Positions 23,651-32,745 of a stretch of DNA of 58,626 nt are shown here, one piece after another. The notes under the pieces are model-generated. The model saw nothing but the letters and a program-made list of their open reading frames with translations. It ran no database searches and was not told where the DNA came from. Source of the DNA: Paracoccaceae bacterium (GTDB lineage Bacteria > Pseudomonadota > Alphaproteobacteria > Rhodobacterales > Rhodobacteraceae); the NCBI GenBank assembly GCA_022763485.1, contig JALEGX010000022.1:1-58626 (forward strand), read 5' to 3'. Position numbers and translations under genes: made by a program. Position 1 is the first letter of the stretch. Each line of letters opens with the position of its first letter.

Positions 23651-26573
23651 GCAGACGCCCTCCTTCCGGATCGAAGAACACGGGGTTCACCACTTCACAT
23701 TCGGTCGTCACGCCACGCATGTGATCCACCAGCGTGACTTTCTCGCCCCAGCGCTCGGTCCCGTTCTTCAGGAACCCAAGCCCGATCATATGGCCCAGCG
23801 TCGGCGAGTGCCCAACCGATGTGACATAGCCCTGATCATAGATCCGCTCGGCCGGATCCCCGGGATTGAACAGATGCGCACCGGCAGTCAGTTCCTGATC
23901 GGCGGTGACGGGTTTCAGCCCAACCATGCGTTCACGGTTCGGATCCATCAGGCCGGGACGTTCCGACATCGGCTTGCCCAGACAGGCCTTGCGCGGTGAC
24001 ACCATCCCCTGCATTCCAAGGTCAAAGGCGGTAACGGTGCCGTTGATTTCGGCATGGGTGATAAAGCCCTTTTCGATCCGCAGAACGTTCAGCGCCTCCA
24101 TCCCATAGGCACCGCCGCCCAGCGCCTTGGCGCGGGCAACCAGCTCACGGAACAGCGCATCCCCATAACGGGCAGGCACCGCCAGCTCATAGGCGTGCTC
24201 CCCCGAGAAGGAGATCCGGAAGAGCCGCCCCTGCACGCCCTGCACCGACACCGGCCCGCAGGACATGAAGGACCAGTCGGATTTGTCCAGCTCCCCCTCC
24301 AGCAGGGCGTTCAACAGCTCACGGGATTTGGGGCCGGCCACGGCAAACTGCGCCCATTGCTCGGTCACGGAGGTAAAGCGCACATCCCACTCGGGATGCA
24401 CCACCTGCGTGATGTACTCCAGATGCCGCATCACCTGCCCCGCCGCTGCGGTGGTAGTGGTCATCACATAATGGGTTTCCCCCATGCGCGCCGTGGTGCC
24501 GTCATCCATGATGAACCCGTCTTCGCGCAGCATCAGCCCATAGCGCACCCGCCCAAGCTTGAGCGAGGCAAAGCCGTTCGAATAGGCATAGTCCAGCAGC
24601 TTCGCCGCATCTGGACCCTTGATGTCGATCTTGCCCAGGGTGGAGACATCGCAGATGCCCACCGTCTGTCGCACCATCTTGACCTCGCGGTCACAGGCCT
24701 CGCGCCAAGTGCTTTCCCCGGCCTGCGGGAAATAGCTCGGACGATACCAGAGCCCCGCTTCGATGAACTCCGCTCCCATCTCGCGGCTGGCCGCATCCGA
24801 GGTCAGGATCCGCTCGGGTTTGAACCCCTTGTTTTCCGCCCCTGCCCCCATGGCGGCAATCGACACCGGTGAAAACGGTGGACGGAACGTGGTGGTCCCG
24901 GTTTCGGGAATACTGCGCCCTGTCGCATCCGCCAGCACCGCCAGCGCCGCCACGTTGGAGCTTTTGCCCTGATCGGTGGCCATACCCTGCGTGGTATAGC
25001 GCTTCATATGCTCGACCGAGCGGAAGTTCTCGGTCGCCGCCTGTTTCACGTCCTTGACGCAGACGTCGTTCTGGAAGTCCAGCCAGGCCCGCCCCTTGCC
25101 CGGCACATGCCAGAGCGGCGTGATCGCATAGCTCTCATCCCCGGCCACGGGCAGGGTGACATCGGGACAGGCAAGGCCCAGCGCCTCCAGCGCGCGGGTG
25201 GCCGCCGCCACGCCATCGCGCAGACACCCCGCGGTGCTGAACACCCCGTTGCAGGCCCCAACGGGATCCAGCCCCGTCACAGCATTCGGCGCCGGCACAA
25301 AACCCGCGATGTCCTGCCGCCAGACCGGGCGCGCGTTCTGATGGCAGGTCAGATGCACATTGGGGTTCCATCCCCCCGACATTGCCAGACAATCGGTCTG
25401 CAACTTCTCTTCGCCCGAGGCGGTGCGCAAGGTCACATTTTCCACCCGACCACGGCCACCCGTGTTGCAGACCTGCGCCCCCGGAATGACCCGGAACAGA
25501 TCGCTTTTCGGCGCGTCATGGCGGCTGTCGATCATCGCGGCCACATGCACCCCGGCGCACACCAGGTCCCGTGCCGTGCGATGCGCCGCATCCGTATTGC
25601 CAAAGACCGTGACCCGCTTGCCCGTGGCCACGCCCCAGCGGTTCAGATAGGCCCGCACCGCCCCGGCGGTCATGATGCCGGGCCGGTCGTTGTTGCGGAA
25701 GGCCACCGGACGCTCGATCGCCCCCGCGGCCAGAACCGCCCGCTTGGCGGCAATGCGCCAGAAACACTCCAGCGGCAGGCCAGCGCGGCGCGGCTGGTGA
25801 TGCCCCACCTTCTCCAGCGCCGCATAGGTGCCCTGATCATAGGCCCCGACCACGGCCGTCCGCGTCATCAGCCGAACATTGTCCATCTGAGCCAGTTCTG
25901 CGGTGACCTGCGCCACCCAGTCCCGCGCGGGCCTCCCGTCGATCTCTTCCTCTTCGGCCAGCAGACGCCCGCCGGGCTGACTGTCCTCATCCGCAAGGAT
26001 TACATCCGCCCCGGCGCGTCCGGCGGTCAGCGCCGCCATCAGCCCGGCCGGCCCCGCCCCGATCACCAGATGGTCACAGAAGGCATAGGCCTTCTCATAG
26101 CGGTCGTCATCCGCATGCCCTGACAGCGCGCCCAGCCCGGCAGCCCGCCGGATCATCGGTTCATACAGCTTTTCCCAAAAGGCCGCGGGCCACATGAAGG
26201 TCTTGTAGTAGAACCCGGCCCCCAGGAAAGGCGCCGCCAGATCATTCACCGCCATCAGGTCCAGCCCCAGCGACGGCCAGCGGTTCTGACTGTCGGCCTG
26301 CAACCCCTCATACAGCTCCTGCACCGTGGCCCGCATGTTCGGCTCCACCGCATTGCCTGCGCGGATGGTGACCAGCGCATTGGGCTCTTCGCTGCCCGCG
26401 CTCAGCGCGCCGCGCGGGCGGTGGTACTTGAACGACCGCCCCATCAGATGCACGTCATTGGCCAGCAGTGCCGCGGCCAGCGTGTCCCCTTCGCGCCCGT
26501 CATAACGCCGCCCGTCGAAGCGGAACGACAGCGCCGCGCCCGCCGGGTTGAGGCCCTTTCCCGAAATCCTCAT
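23643..26573 (-). CDS. soxA: sarcosine oxidase, alpha subunit
   Basis: A 976-residue SoxA. It has an N-terminal ferredoxin-like segment (FRFDGRRYDGREGDTLAAALL, the small [2Fe-2S]-type fold without its cysteines), an NAD-binding Rossmann domain with HLVIGAGPAGLMAALTAGRAG near residue 170, and a C-terminal aminomethyltransferase-like (GcvT) domain from about 590 (GVCDVSTLG-type ICDVSTLGKIDIKGPDA, GEHAYELAVP). The complex oxidises sarcosine to glycine and passes the one-carbon unit to tetrahydrofolate. The start overlaps the soxD stop (ATGA). The length is typical (about 970-1000). Confidence 0.96.
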   Translation of the reverse strand: MRISGKGLNPAGAALSFRFDGRRYDGREGDTLAAALLANDVHLMGRSFKYHRPRGALSAGSEEPNALVTIRAGNAVEPNMRATVQELYEGLQADSQNRWPSLGLDLMAVNDLAAPFLGAGFYYKTFMWPAAFWEKLYEPMIRRAAGLGALSGHADDDRYEKAYAFCDHLVIGAGPAGLMAALTAGRAGADVILADEDSQPGGRLLAEEEEIDGRPARDWVAQVTAELAQMDNVRLMTRTAVVGAYDQGTYAALEKVGHHQPRRAGLPLECFWRIAAKRAVLAAGAIERPVAFRNNDRPGIMTAGAVRAYLNRWGVATGKRVTVFGNTDAAHRTARDLVCAGVHVAAMIDSRHDAPKSDLFRVIPGAQVCNTGGRGRVENVTLRTASGEEKLQTDCLAMSGGWNPNVHLTCHQNARPVWRQDIAGFVPAPNAVTGLDPVGACNGVFSTAGCLRDGVAAATRALEALGLACPDVTLPVAGDESYAITPLWHVPGKGRAWLDFQNDVCVKDVKQAATENFRSVEHMKRYTTQGMATDQGKSSNVAALAVLADATGRSIPETGTTTFRPPFSPVSIAAMGAGAENKGFKPERILTSDAASREMGAEFIEAGLWYRPSYFPQAGESTWREACDREVKMVRQTVGICDVSTLGKIDIKGPDAAKLLDYAYSNGFASLKLGRVRYGLMLREDGFIMDDGTTARMGETHYVMTTTTAAAGQVMRHLEYITQVVHPEWDVRFTSVTEQWAQFAVAGPKSRELLNALLEGELDKSDWSFMSCGPVSVQGVQGRLFRISFSGEHAYELAVPARYGDALFRELVARAKALGGGAYGMEALNVLRIEKGFITHAEINGTVTAFDLGMQGMVSPRKACLGKPMSERPGLMDPNRERMVGLKPVTADQELTAGAHLFNPGDPAERIYDQGYVTSVGHSPTLGHMIGLGFLKNGTERWGEKVTLVDHMRGVTTECEVVNPVFFDPEGGRLRD

Positions 26574-26839
26574 TGCGCCTCTCCCTCCAGGCCGACTTCG
26601 GCCAGTTGCGTGCCCAGGATCTCATGGGTTGCGGTGTTCCGCTCGACCACGATCCAGGATCCGCATCCCATCTCGTGATACCACAGCTCCTTCAGCGGAC
26701 CCGGCTGGTTGTCGCGCAGATGCACATAGTCATGCCAGGCCTCGGTCCCCGCATCATCGGCCGGGCGCGGCAACGCCGCCCCCTGGTAATAGAACTCGCG
26801 GCGATCCCGCTCACCGCAGATCGGACAGACGATCCTCAT
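26570..26839 (-). CDS. soxD: sarcosine oxidase, delta subunit
   Basis: An 89-residue SoxD. It carries the conserved zinc site: MRIVCPICGERDRREF gives Cys5 and Cys8, and the distal WYHEMGCGSW gives His and Cys. Subunit delta binds zinc and bridges the tetramer. The stop overlaps the soxA start by 4 nt. It is separated from soxB by a 96-nt gap filled with three small hairpins. Confidence 0.95.
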   Translation of the reverse strand: MRIVCPICGERDRREFYYQGAALPRPADDAGTEAWHDYVHLRDNQPGPLKELWYHEMGCGSWIVVERNTATHEILGTQLAEVGLEGEAQ

Positions 26840-26853
26840 GCGCCACGCTCCTC

Positions 26854-26913
26854 TTTCTTCTCGAAGAAAATACTCCGGGGGTGAGGCCGCAAGGCCGAGG
26901 GGGCAGCGCCCCC
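26854..26913. repeat. composite stem-loop element inside the sox operon
   Basis: Three consecutive perfect hairpins: TTTCTTC/GAAGAAA (26854-26869), GGCC-GCAA-GGCC (26885-26896) and GGGGGC-AGC-GCCCCC (26899-26913). The compact array between two operon genes resembles extragenic palindromic repeats of Rhodobacterales genomes. Confidence 0.65.
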
Positions 26914-26935
26914 TGCCTGCAAGCCGATGCCCCGA

Positions 26936-28189
26936 TCAATGCAGGTTGTGTTGCGCACCGGTCGCCTCCTCATCCATCAGGCCGTACCCGGTTTCAAACC
27001 GGTCCAGCCGGAAACCCGTCGCCGCCTCATGCGGCCGGTCGGTGGCGATCAGATGGGCAAAACAGTCGCCCGACGCGGGCGTCGCCTTGAAGCCACCATA
27101 GTTCCAGCCGCAGTTCAGATAGAGCCCCTCGATATGGGTCCTGTCGATGATCGGCGACCCATCGGGCGACATGTCCATGATCCCGCCCCAGCTGCGCAGC
27201 AGCCGTGCCTTGGCCACCGCCGGCACCATGGCCACGATGGTTTCCATCGTATGCTCCACCATCGGCAGGTTCCCCCGCGCCGCGTAGGAGCTGTAGAAAT
27301 CAAGGTAGGAGCCGAAGACCAGCCCGCCCTTGTCGGACTGGCTGATATAAAGATGCCCCTCGGCAAAGGTGATCACGTGGTCAATGATCGGCTTCAGCCC
27401 TTCGGACACGAAGGCCTGCAACACATGGCTTTCGATGGGCAGGCGCATCCCCGCCATCGCCGCCACCTGGCTGGAGCGCCCCGCCGCCGCCATGGCGACC
27501 TTCTTGGCCCGGATCGGACCGCGCGTGGTCTGAACCCCCTTGACCACGCCCGCCTCGATGTCGATCCCGGTCACTTCGCAGTTCTGGATCAGGTCGACCC
27601 CGTGCCGATCCGCCCCGCGCGCATAACCCCAGGCCACGGCATCATGGCGGGCGGTTCCGGCACGGCGTTGCAACAGCCCCCCCATGATCGGGAAACGATT
27701 GTTGTCCAGGTTCAGGAAGGGGGCCAGCTCACGCAGCTGTTCCCGACCCAGGATTTCCGCGTCATCGCCCTGGTTCACAACGGCATTGCCGCGCCGGATG
27801 ACCGCGTCGCGCTGCCCATCATTGTGAAAGAGGTTCAGGATCCCGCGCTGCGACATCATCGCGTTGTAGTTCAGGTCCTGCTCCAGCCCTTCCCACAGCT
27901 TCAGCGAGTGCGAGTAGAACTCCGAGTTTCCGGGCAGATAATAGTTGGCCCGGACAATGGTGGTATTGCGCCCGACGTTGCCACCGCCCAGATAGCCCTT
28001 TTCCAGCACGGCGACGTTTTTCATGCCATAGCGCTTGGCCAGGTAATAGGCCGTGGCCAGACCATGCCCGCCACCACCGATGATGACGATATCATAGTCG
28101 GACTTGGGCTCGGGATCGCGCCAATGCGGCTTCCACCCCTTGTTGCCGGTCAGCCCCTCCCGCAACACCCGCAAACCGGAAAAGCGCAT
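26936..28189 (-). CDS. soxB: sarcosine oxidase, beta subunit
   Basis: A 417-residue SoxB. It has an N-terminal FAD-binding Rossmann motif (DIVIIGGGGHGLATAYYLA, about residues 33-51), followed by GYLGGGNVGRNTTIVRANY and the C-terminal LYLNCGWNYGGFKATPASG. It carries the flavins and the active site that oxidises the N-methyl group. The start ATG 28189 (MRFSGLRV) is the family start; the longer frame to 28264 is not supported. It is the first gene of the operon soxB-soxD-soxA-soxG. Confidence 0.96.
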   Translation of the reverse strand: MRFSGLRVLREGLTGNKGWKPHWRDPEPKSDYDIVIIGGGGHGLATAYYLAKRYGMKNVAVLEKGYLGGGNVGRNTTIVRANYYLPGNSEFYSHSLKLWEGLEQDLNYNAMMSQRGILNLFHNDGQRDAVIRRGNAVVNQGDDAEILGREQLRELAPFLNLDNNRFPIMGGLLQRRAGTARHDAVAWGYARGADRHGVDLIQNCEVTGIDIEAGVVKGVQTTRGPIRAKKVAMAAAGRSSQVAAMAGMRLPIESHVLQAFVSEGLKPIIDHVITFAEGHLYISQSDKGGLVFGSYLDFYSSYAARGNLPMVEHTMETIVAMVPAVAKARLLRSWGGIMDMSPDGSPIIDRTHIEGLYLNCGWNYGGFKATPASGDCFAHLIATDRPHEAATGFRLDRFETGYGLMDEEATGAQHNLH

Positions 28190-28260
28190 GACAAACCTCC
28201 CACCTGGTTCCCTCTGCCGGAACGCGCGGCGCCCCTGCCAAACATCTTGCGCCATATGCT

Positions 28261-28518
28261 TCACACAAACTGGGCACTTCTGTCCAGTGCAAGTGACATG
28301 TCGAGACTCAAATCAGTCCAGGCACGTCCGAAAAATGCCGCGAACGTCTGTTTAGCGGGCGTTCCTTCTGCCAAGCCCCTCGACATGATCGACAGGGGGC
28401 GTTGCTGGGTCTCGAGCACCTGTTTGCGACAATTGTCTTCCAGCACGTCCCGATGTGCCGCCAGCATTGTCGGCAGAAGATCCAGCGGATGTGCGGCAAA
28501 GACGGCCAGCCGCAGCAT
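28261..28518 (-). CDS. possible small protein in the gdhA-soxB gap
   Basis: An 85-residue open frame (MLRLAVFAAHPLDLL...) with no recognised domain. Its upstream GGAGGAG element lies 20 nt before the ATG and inside a hairpin loop (28532-28554), which is too far for normal initiation. The 534-nt gap between soxB and gdhA holds nothing else that looks coding. It could be a real small protein, a remnant, or non-coding sequence. It is listed because it is the only sizeable frame in the gap. Confidence 0.25.
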   Translation of the reverse strand: MLRLAVFAAHPLDLLPTMLAAHRDVLEDNCRKQVLETQQRPLSIMSRGLAEGTPAKQTFAAFFGRAWTDLSLDMSLALDRSAQFV

Positions 28519-28531
28519 ATCATCAGTGGAC

Positions 28532-28554
28532 GATCACTGCTCCTCCCAGTGATC
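28532..28554 (-). promoter_or_regulatory. hairpin presenting a Shine-Dalgarno in its loop
   Basis: GATCACTG / CAGTGATC, a perfect 8-bp stem. On the minus strand the 7-nt loop is GGAGGAG, a full anti-16S match. The nearest following starts are ATGs at 28523 and 28518. Confidence 0.4.
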
Positions 28555-28666
28555 CCTTGCGGCGCCAGGTGAAACCCAGCGCCCAGATTTGCTGCAACCT
28601 CTCAAATGCCGAGACACGCTCCGCAACAGATCAAATCCGACCTTTTCCACGGTCTCGGCAAACAGA

Positions 28667-28689
28667 ATGGCGGGCATGAAGCCCGCCAT
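28667..28689 (-). terminator. likely gdhA terminator
   Basis: ATGGCGGGC / GCCCGCCAT, a perfect 9-bp stem with a 5-nt loop, 35 nt after the glutamate dehydrogenase stop. The minus strand continues with a moderately T-rich TCTGTTTG. Confidence 0.6.
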
Positions 28690-28723
28690 CAGCGATAGCA
28701 CTTTCGCGATCTTGAACGCTGCC

Positions 28724-30154
28724 TTACAGCCCCTTCGCACGATAGCTCGCCGCCACCTTGTCAATCGACACCAGATAGGCGGCGGTGCGCAGGTCGGTGA
28801 CGTCGGCGCGGCTGTGCCACACCTCGCGCATCGACTGATAGGAAATCCGCATGGTGTCATCCAGGCCTGAGCGGACCAGTTCCAGCTCATCGGCCCCACG
28901 CAGATATTTGTCCTTGAAGTTGGGGCTCATCGACCAGGCGTCGCCCAGGTAGTCGTCCAGGCGCTGCAGCTCATCAATGACCAGCTGGTGACGCGCCTCT
29001 TCCTGACGCCGTTGCATCCGGCCGAAGCGGATATGGCTGAGGTTCTTGACCCATTCGAAATAGGACACCGTCACACCACCGGCGTTGGCGTACATGTCGG
29101 GAATGATCACCGTGCCCTTCTTGCGCAGGATGTCATCCGCACCCGCCGTCACCGGGCCGTTTGCGGCTTCGATGATCAGTGGCGCCTTGATCCGTTCAGC
29201 ATTGTCCAGATTGATCACCCCTTCCAGCGCCGCCGGGATCAGGATGTCGCAGTCTTCTTCCAGGACAACGGCACCGTTTTCAACGAAAGTTGCATCGGGG
29301 AAGCCACTGACACCGCCATGTTTGACGATCCACTGATGCACGGCTTCAACATCCAGCCCCTCATCATTGACCAGCGCCCCGTCGCGTTCGATCACACCAA
29401 CAATCAGCGCGCCGTCTTCTTCGCTCAGGAATTTGGCGGCGTGAAAGCCCACGTTGCCAAGGCCCTGCACGATGACGCGCTTGCCATCCAGGCTGCCGGT
29501 CAGACCGGCCTGTGCCATATCGCGGCTGTCGCGGAAGAATTCCCGCAGCGCAAATTGCACACCGCGCCCGGTGGCTTCGACACGGCCCGAGATCCCGCCG
29601 GCATTCAACGGCTTGCCGGTGACACAGGCCCGCGCGTTGATGTCGGTGGTGTTCATCCGGGCATATTGGTCCGCAATCCAGGCCATCTCCCGCTCGCCCG
29701 TGCCCATGTCTGGCGCCGGGACGTTCTGCGACGGGTTGATCAGGTCACGCTTGGCCAGCTCATAGGCAAACCGGCGGGTGATCTGTTCCAGCTCATGTTC
29801 ATCATACTGGCGCGGATCGATGCACAGCCCCCCCTTGGAGCCCCCAAAGGGCGCCTCCACCAGAGCGCATTTGTAGGTCATCAGCGCGGCCAGCGCCTCG
29901 ACCTCGTCCTGGTTCACCGACGGGGCATAGCGGATACCGCCCTTCACCGGTTCCATATGTTCGGAATGGACCGAGCGATAGCCGGTGAACGTCCGCATTT
30001 CACCGCGCAGACGCACCCCGAACCGCACCGTATAGGTCGCGTTGCAGACCCGGATCTTTTCTTCCAGCCCGGGAGGAAGATCCATCAAGGCAACGGCCCT
30101 GTTGAACATCAGGTCTACGCTTTCGCGGAAACTCGGTTCGCTCGCACGGTTCAT
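28724..30154 (-). CDS. gdhA: glutamate dehydrogenase (Glu/Leu/Phe/Val dehydrogenase family)
   Basis: A 476-residue dehydrogenase. The catalytic block KGGIRYAPSVNQDEVEALAALMTYK and the glycine-rich GGSKGG are in the N-terminal half. The Rossmann domain with VIVQGLGNVGFHAAKFL begins near residue 210, and the C-terminal dimer helices follow. It interconverts glutamate and 2-oxoglutarate/ammonia with NAD(P). The start at ATG 30154 has an excellent GGGAGGACGAGA site; a longer open frame to 30256 is not needed. It is divergent from the TadG-like gene across a 334-nt promoter region. Confidence 0.95.
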   Translation of the reverse strand: MNRASEPSFRESVDLMFNRAVALMDLPPGLEEKIRVCNATYTVRFGVRLRGEMRTFTGYRSVHSEHMEPVKGGIRYAPSVNQDEVEALAALMTYKCALVEAPFGGSKGGLCIDPRQYDEHELEQITRRFAYELAKRDLINPSQNVPAPDMGTGEREMAWIADQYARMNTTDINARACVTGKPLNAGGISGRVEATGRGVQFALREFFRDSRDMAQAGLTGSLDGKRVIVQGLGNVGFHAAKFLSEEDGALIVGVIERDGALVNDEGLDVEAVHQWIVKHGGVSGFPDATFVENGAVVLEEDCDILIPAALEGVINLDNAERIKAPLIIEAANGPVTAGADDILRKKGTVIIPDMYANAGGVTVSYFEWVKNLSHIRFGRMQRRQEEARHQLVIDELQRLDDYLGDAWSMSPNFKDKYLRGADELELVRSGLDDTMRISYQSMREVWHSRADVTDLRTAAYLVSIDKVAASYRAKGL

Positions 30155-30488
30155 TCTCGTCCTCCCAATGGTACGGCCGACTCGGCCTTGTGGTTCTTGT
30201 TTCTCAAACTCTAAGACGAGATCCCCCCAAAGTGCGACCTTTTTAGACATTCCCAATTTACGAAGTGTTTACTGCGACCTCCGGAATGCCCGCCAACCTG
30301 ATGATTCCCAATATGTTTCCAACCTGGAAACAATGCCCGCCAAGCGTATGGAATGTGTCGCGAAACTGCGAAAAACCTCTCTGATTTATCTTGATTGCGC
30401 CCCAATTCAGCCACGTTCGCCCGGCAAAAAGGCAGAGACGAAATGTATCTGAAAGTTGCGTTGCTCCATCGGAGCAGAAGAGGGTTCC
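30155..30488. other. divergent promoter region between gdhA and the tadG-like gene
   Basis: No gene is seen. It holds the 19-bp palindrome TGTTTCCA-ACC-TGGAAACA (30314-30332) and a short TGCTCC-ATC-GGAGCA hairpin (30462-30476) just before the tadG-like ribosome site. Confidence 0.6.
30314..30332. promoter_or_regulatory. perfect 8-bp inverted repeat in the gdhA / tadG-like promoter region
   Basis: TGTTTCCA, loop ACC, TGGAAACA. The shape fits a dimeric regulator site that could serve either divergent gene. Confidence 0.4.
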
Positions 30489-32207
30489 ATGTGTATTCAC
30501 ATGCCAAAAACGCCTGATCAAGCCGTGTCGCCCCACTCCAAGCGGGCGGCGCTCATGTCCTATCTGGACCGGTTCCGGCGCGAAGAAGACGGGGCAATCC
30601 TGGTTTTCGGCGTGTTCGTGTTTCTGCTGATCCTGATGATCGGCGGGATCGGGATTGACATGATGCGGGTCGAGCGCGACCGGACCCGCCTGCAATACAC
30701 GCTGGACCGCGCGGTGCTGGCCGCGGCTGACCTTGATCAGGAACTGGAACCGACCGCTGTTGTACGCGACTATTTCGACAAGGCCGGACTGGGCAGCTAC
30801 CTGTCCTCCGTTTCGGTGAACGAGGGGCTGAGCTTCCGCGAAGTGACCGCCTCGGCGGTGGCGAATGTTCCGACACAGTTCATGCACATGGGCGGGATCG
30901 ATACGATCCGGGCCCCGGCAAACAGCACGGCCGAGGAAAGCATCGGCGGTGTGGAGATTTCGCTGGTCCTGGACGTTTCGGGTTCGATGAACCGCAACAA
31001 CCGCCTGCCCAACCTCAAGGTCGCCGCGCGCGACTTCGTAGATACGATGGTGGAAAACACCGAAGACGGCAACCTGTCCATCTCGATCGTGCCCTATGCC
31101 GCGCAGGTTACCCTGCCGGAGAATTTCCTGACGGAATTCAACATCTCGGGCGAGCACAACTATTCGCATTGCGTGAACTTCACCTCGAACGACTTCAACA
31201 CCACGGCGCTGAACACCAACCAGGCGCTGACACAGACGCTGCATTTCGACCCGTGGACCTATTATTCGGACTACGACAACAACGGCGTCCGGGATGATGA
31301 CCACAACGGTCTGGCCAATGGCAGCCTGGTGGCGCGTCCGATCTGCCCATCTGATGCCCGCCGCAGAACGATGGTTCTGCAGAAGAACGCCAACACGCTG
31401 AAGAACTTCATCAGCAACCTGCATGGCGAGGGCAATACCTCGATCGACGTTGGCATGAAATGGGGCACTGCGCTGCTGGATCCCGGCGTCAACCCGGCGA
31501 TCACCGCCATGATCAATGACGGGGATGTCTCTGGCGACTTCGCCGCACGTCCCACCCCCTACAATGATAGCGACACGCTGAAAGTTGTTGTGCTGATGAC
31601 CGACGGTCAGAACACCAGCCAGTATTACATCGATGAAGACTTCCGCGATGGCGCATCGGACGTCTGGTACAACGAGCAGGAAAACAAGTACTCGATCTAC
31701 AATCCGTCGACCGGCAACTACTTCTGGCTGCACACCTGGAGCTGGGAAGACCACGCCTACGGCAACCAGGAGGCCATCACCTACTGTGCGCGCTATCGCC
31801 GGAACGGCAGCTGCCGTCGCTGGAACACCATCCCGCCCGAACCGGGTGAGGCCGTCGCCGTGGACTATCCGCGCCTTTGGGCCCATGTCGCGATGGAGCG
31901 TATGGTCGAACAGTTCTACGAGCCCTGGATGAACGACGACACCGCCTGGAGCCGCTGGTATTATGACCCGCGTGAGTATGTTGGATCAGGCACCAAGAAC
32001 AGCCGCACCAAAGCGATCTGTGACGCCGCCAAGGCCCGCAACATCATCGTCTTCACCATCGGATTTGAGGCCCCCTCTGACGGTCAGGCCGTGCTTCGGG
32101 ACTGCGCCAGCTCCATCGCCCATTACTTTGACGTGGACGGGCTGGAGATCACGGATGCCTTCGCTTCGATCGCCTCCTCGATCCGCAAACTGAGGCTGAC
32201 CCAATGA
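30489..32207 (+). CDS. TadG-like pilus-associated protein with von Willebrand factor A domain
   Basis: A 572-residue protein. It has a TadE/G-type N-terminus: a Glu-containing prepilin-like helix (EDGAILVFGVFVFLLILMIG, residues 35-54) that spans the membrane. A vWA domain then opens at about residue 157 with the MIDAS motif LVLDVSGSM (Asp162) and continues to the C-terminus. Within it there is an EF-hand-like DYDNNGVRDDD calcium loop (residues 261-271) and a Trp/Tyr-rich insertion around 400-500. It is probably exposed in the periplasm or at the surface and linked to type IVc (Flp/Tad) pili. ATG 30489 has AGAAGAGGG upstream. It overlaps the next gene by 4 nt. No Tad secretion ATPase or pilin is in the window. 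Confidence 0.88.
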   Translation: MCIHMPKTPDQAVSPHSKRAALMSYLDRFRREEDGAILVFGVFVFLLILMIGGIGIDMMRVERDRTRLQYTLDRAVLAAADLDQELEPTAVVRDYFDKAGLGSYLSSVSVNEGLSFREVTASAVANVPTQFMHMGGIDTIRAPANSTAEESIGGVEISLVLDVSGSMNRNNRLPNLKVAARDFVDTMVENTEDGNLSISIVPYAAQVTLPENFLTEFNISGEHNYSHCVNFTSNDFNTTALNTNQALTQTLHFDPWTYYSDYDNNGVRDDDHNGLANGSLVARPICPSDARRRTMVLQKNANTLKNFISNLHGEGNTSIDVGMKWGTALLDPGVNPAITAMINDGDVSGDFAARPTPYNDSDTLKVVVLMTDGQNTSQYYIDEDFRDGASDVWYNEQENKYSIYNPSTGNYFWLHTWSWEDHAYGNQEAITYCARYRRNGSCRRWNTIPPEPGEAVAVDYPRLWAHVAMERMVEQFYEPWMNDDTAWSRWYYDPREYVGSGTKNSRTKAICDAAKARNIIVFTIGFEAPSDGQAVLRDCASSIAHYFDVDGLEITDAFASIASSIRKLRLTQ

Positions 32208-32740
32208 TCCGCTTTGCCAAAACCGCCCTGCGCCGGTTCCGGCGCTCCGAAGACGGACATGCCACCGTTGAATTCGCGATCACCTTTCCGGCGATGCTGT
32301 TCTTCCTGTTGTCGGGGATCGAGCTGGGCTTTGTCACCCTGCACCATGCCAGCCTGGAACGGGCCGTGGACATGACGGTCCGCGACATCCGTCTGGGCAC
32401 CGGCACCGCGCCGCAGCATGATGAAATCAAGCGCCTGATCTGCCTGCGCGCCGGCTTCATCGAGAACTGCAATACCAACCTGCGGCTGGAAATGATCAGC
32501 GCCGACCCGCGCAACTGGAACAACATCGACCCGACCCCGGATTGCACTGACCAGTCGCAGCCGGTTCAGCCGGTGCGCAGCTTTGAGAACGGCCAGTCCA
32601 ATGAGCTGATGATCCTGCGCGCCTGCGCCAAGATCAATCCGGTCTTCCCGACCACCGGGCTGGGTCAGAACATGGTCAAGGACGATGCCGGTCAATACGC
32701 GCTGGTGTCCAGCTCGGCCTTTGTGCAGGAACCGAGGTAA
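32204..32740 (+). CDS. TadE-family pilus assembly protein
   Basis: A 178-residue pseudopilin-like protein. After a short basic leader (ALRRFRRSEDGHATVEFAI) there is a TadE helix (EFAITFPAMLFFLLSGIELGFV, residues 25-46) starting with the conserved Glu. The soluble domain has two Cys pairs (RLICLRAGFIENC, DCTDQ ... LRACAKI). TadE-like proteins form minor pilins processed by the prepilin peptidase. It overlaps the tadG-like gene by ATGA and precedes another TadE-like gene by 5 nt, so the three form one operon. Confidence 0.88.
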   Translation: MIRFAKTALRRFRRSEDGHATVEFAITFPAMLFFLLSGIELGFVTLHHASLERAVDMTVRDIRLGTGTAPQHDEIKRLICLRAGFIENCNTNLRLEMISADPRNWNNIDPTPDCTDQSQPVQPVRSFENGQSNELMILRACAKINPVFPTTGLGQNMVKDDAGQYALVSSSAFVQEPR

Positions 32741-32745
32741 CGAAT

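Noticed and set aside
30258-31886. 542-residue minus-strand frame opposite the TadG-like gene
   Set aside because: It has no domain and no ribosome site and covers the divergent promoter; a shadow frame.
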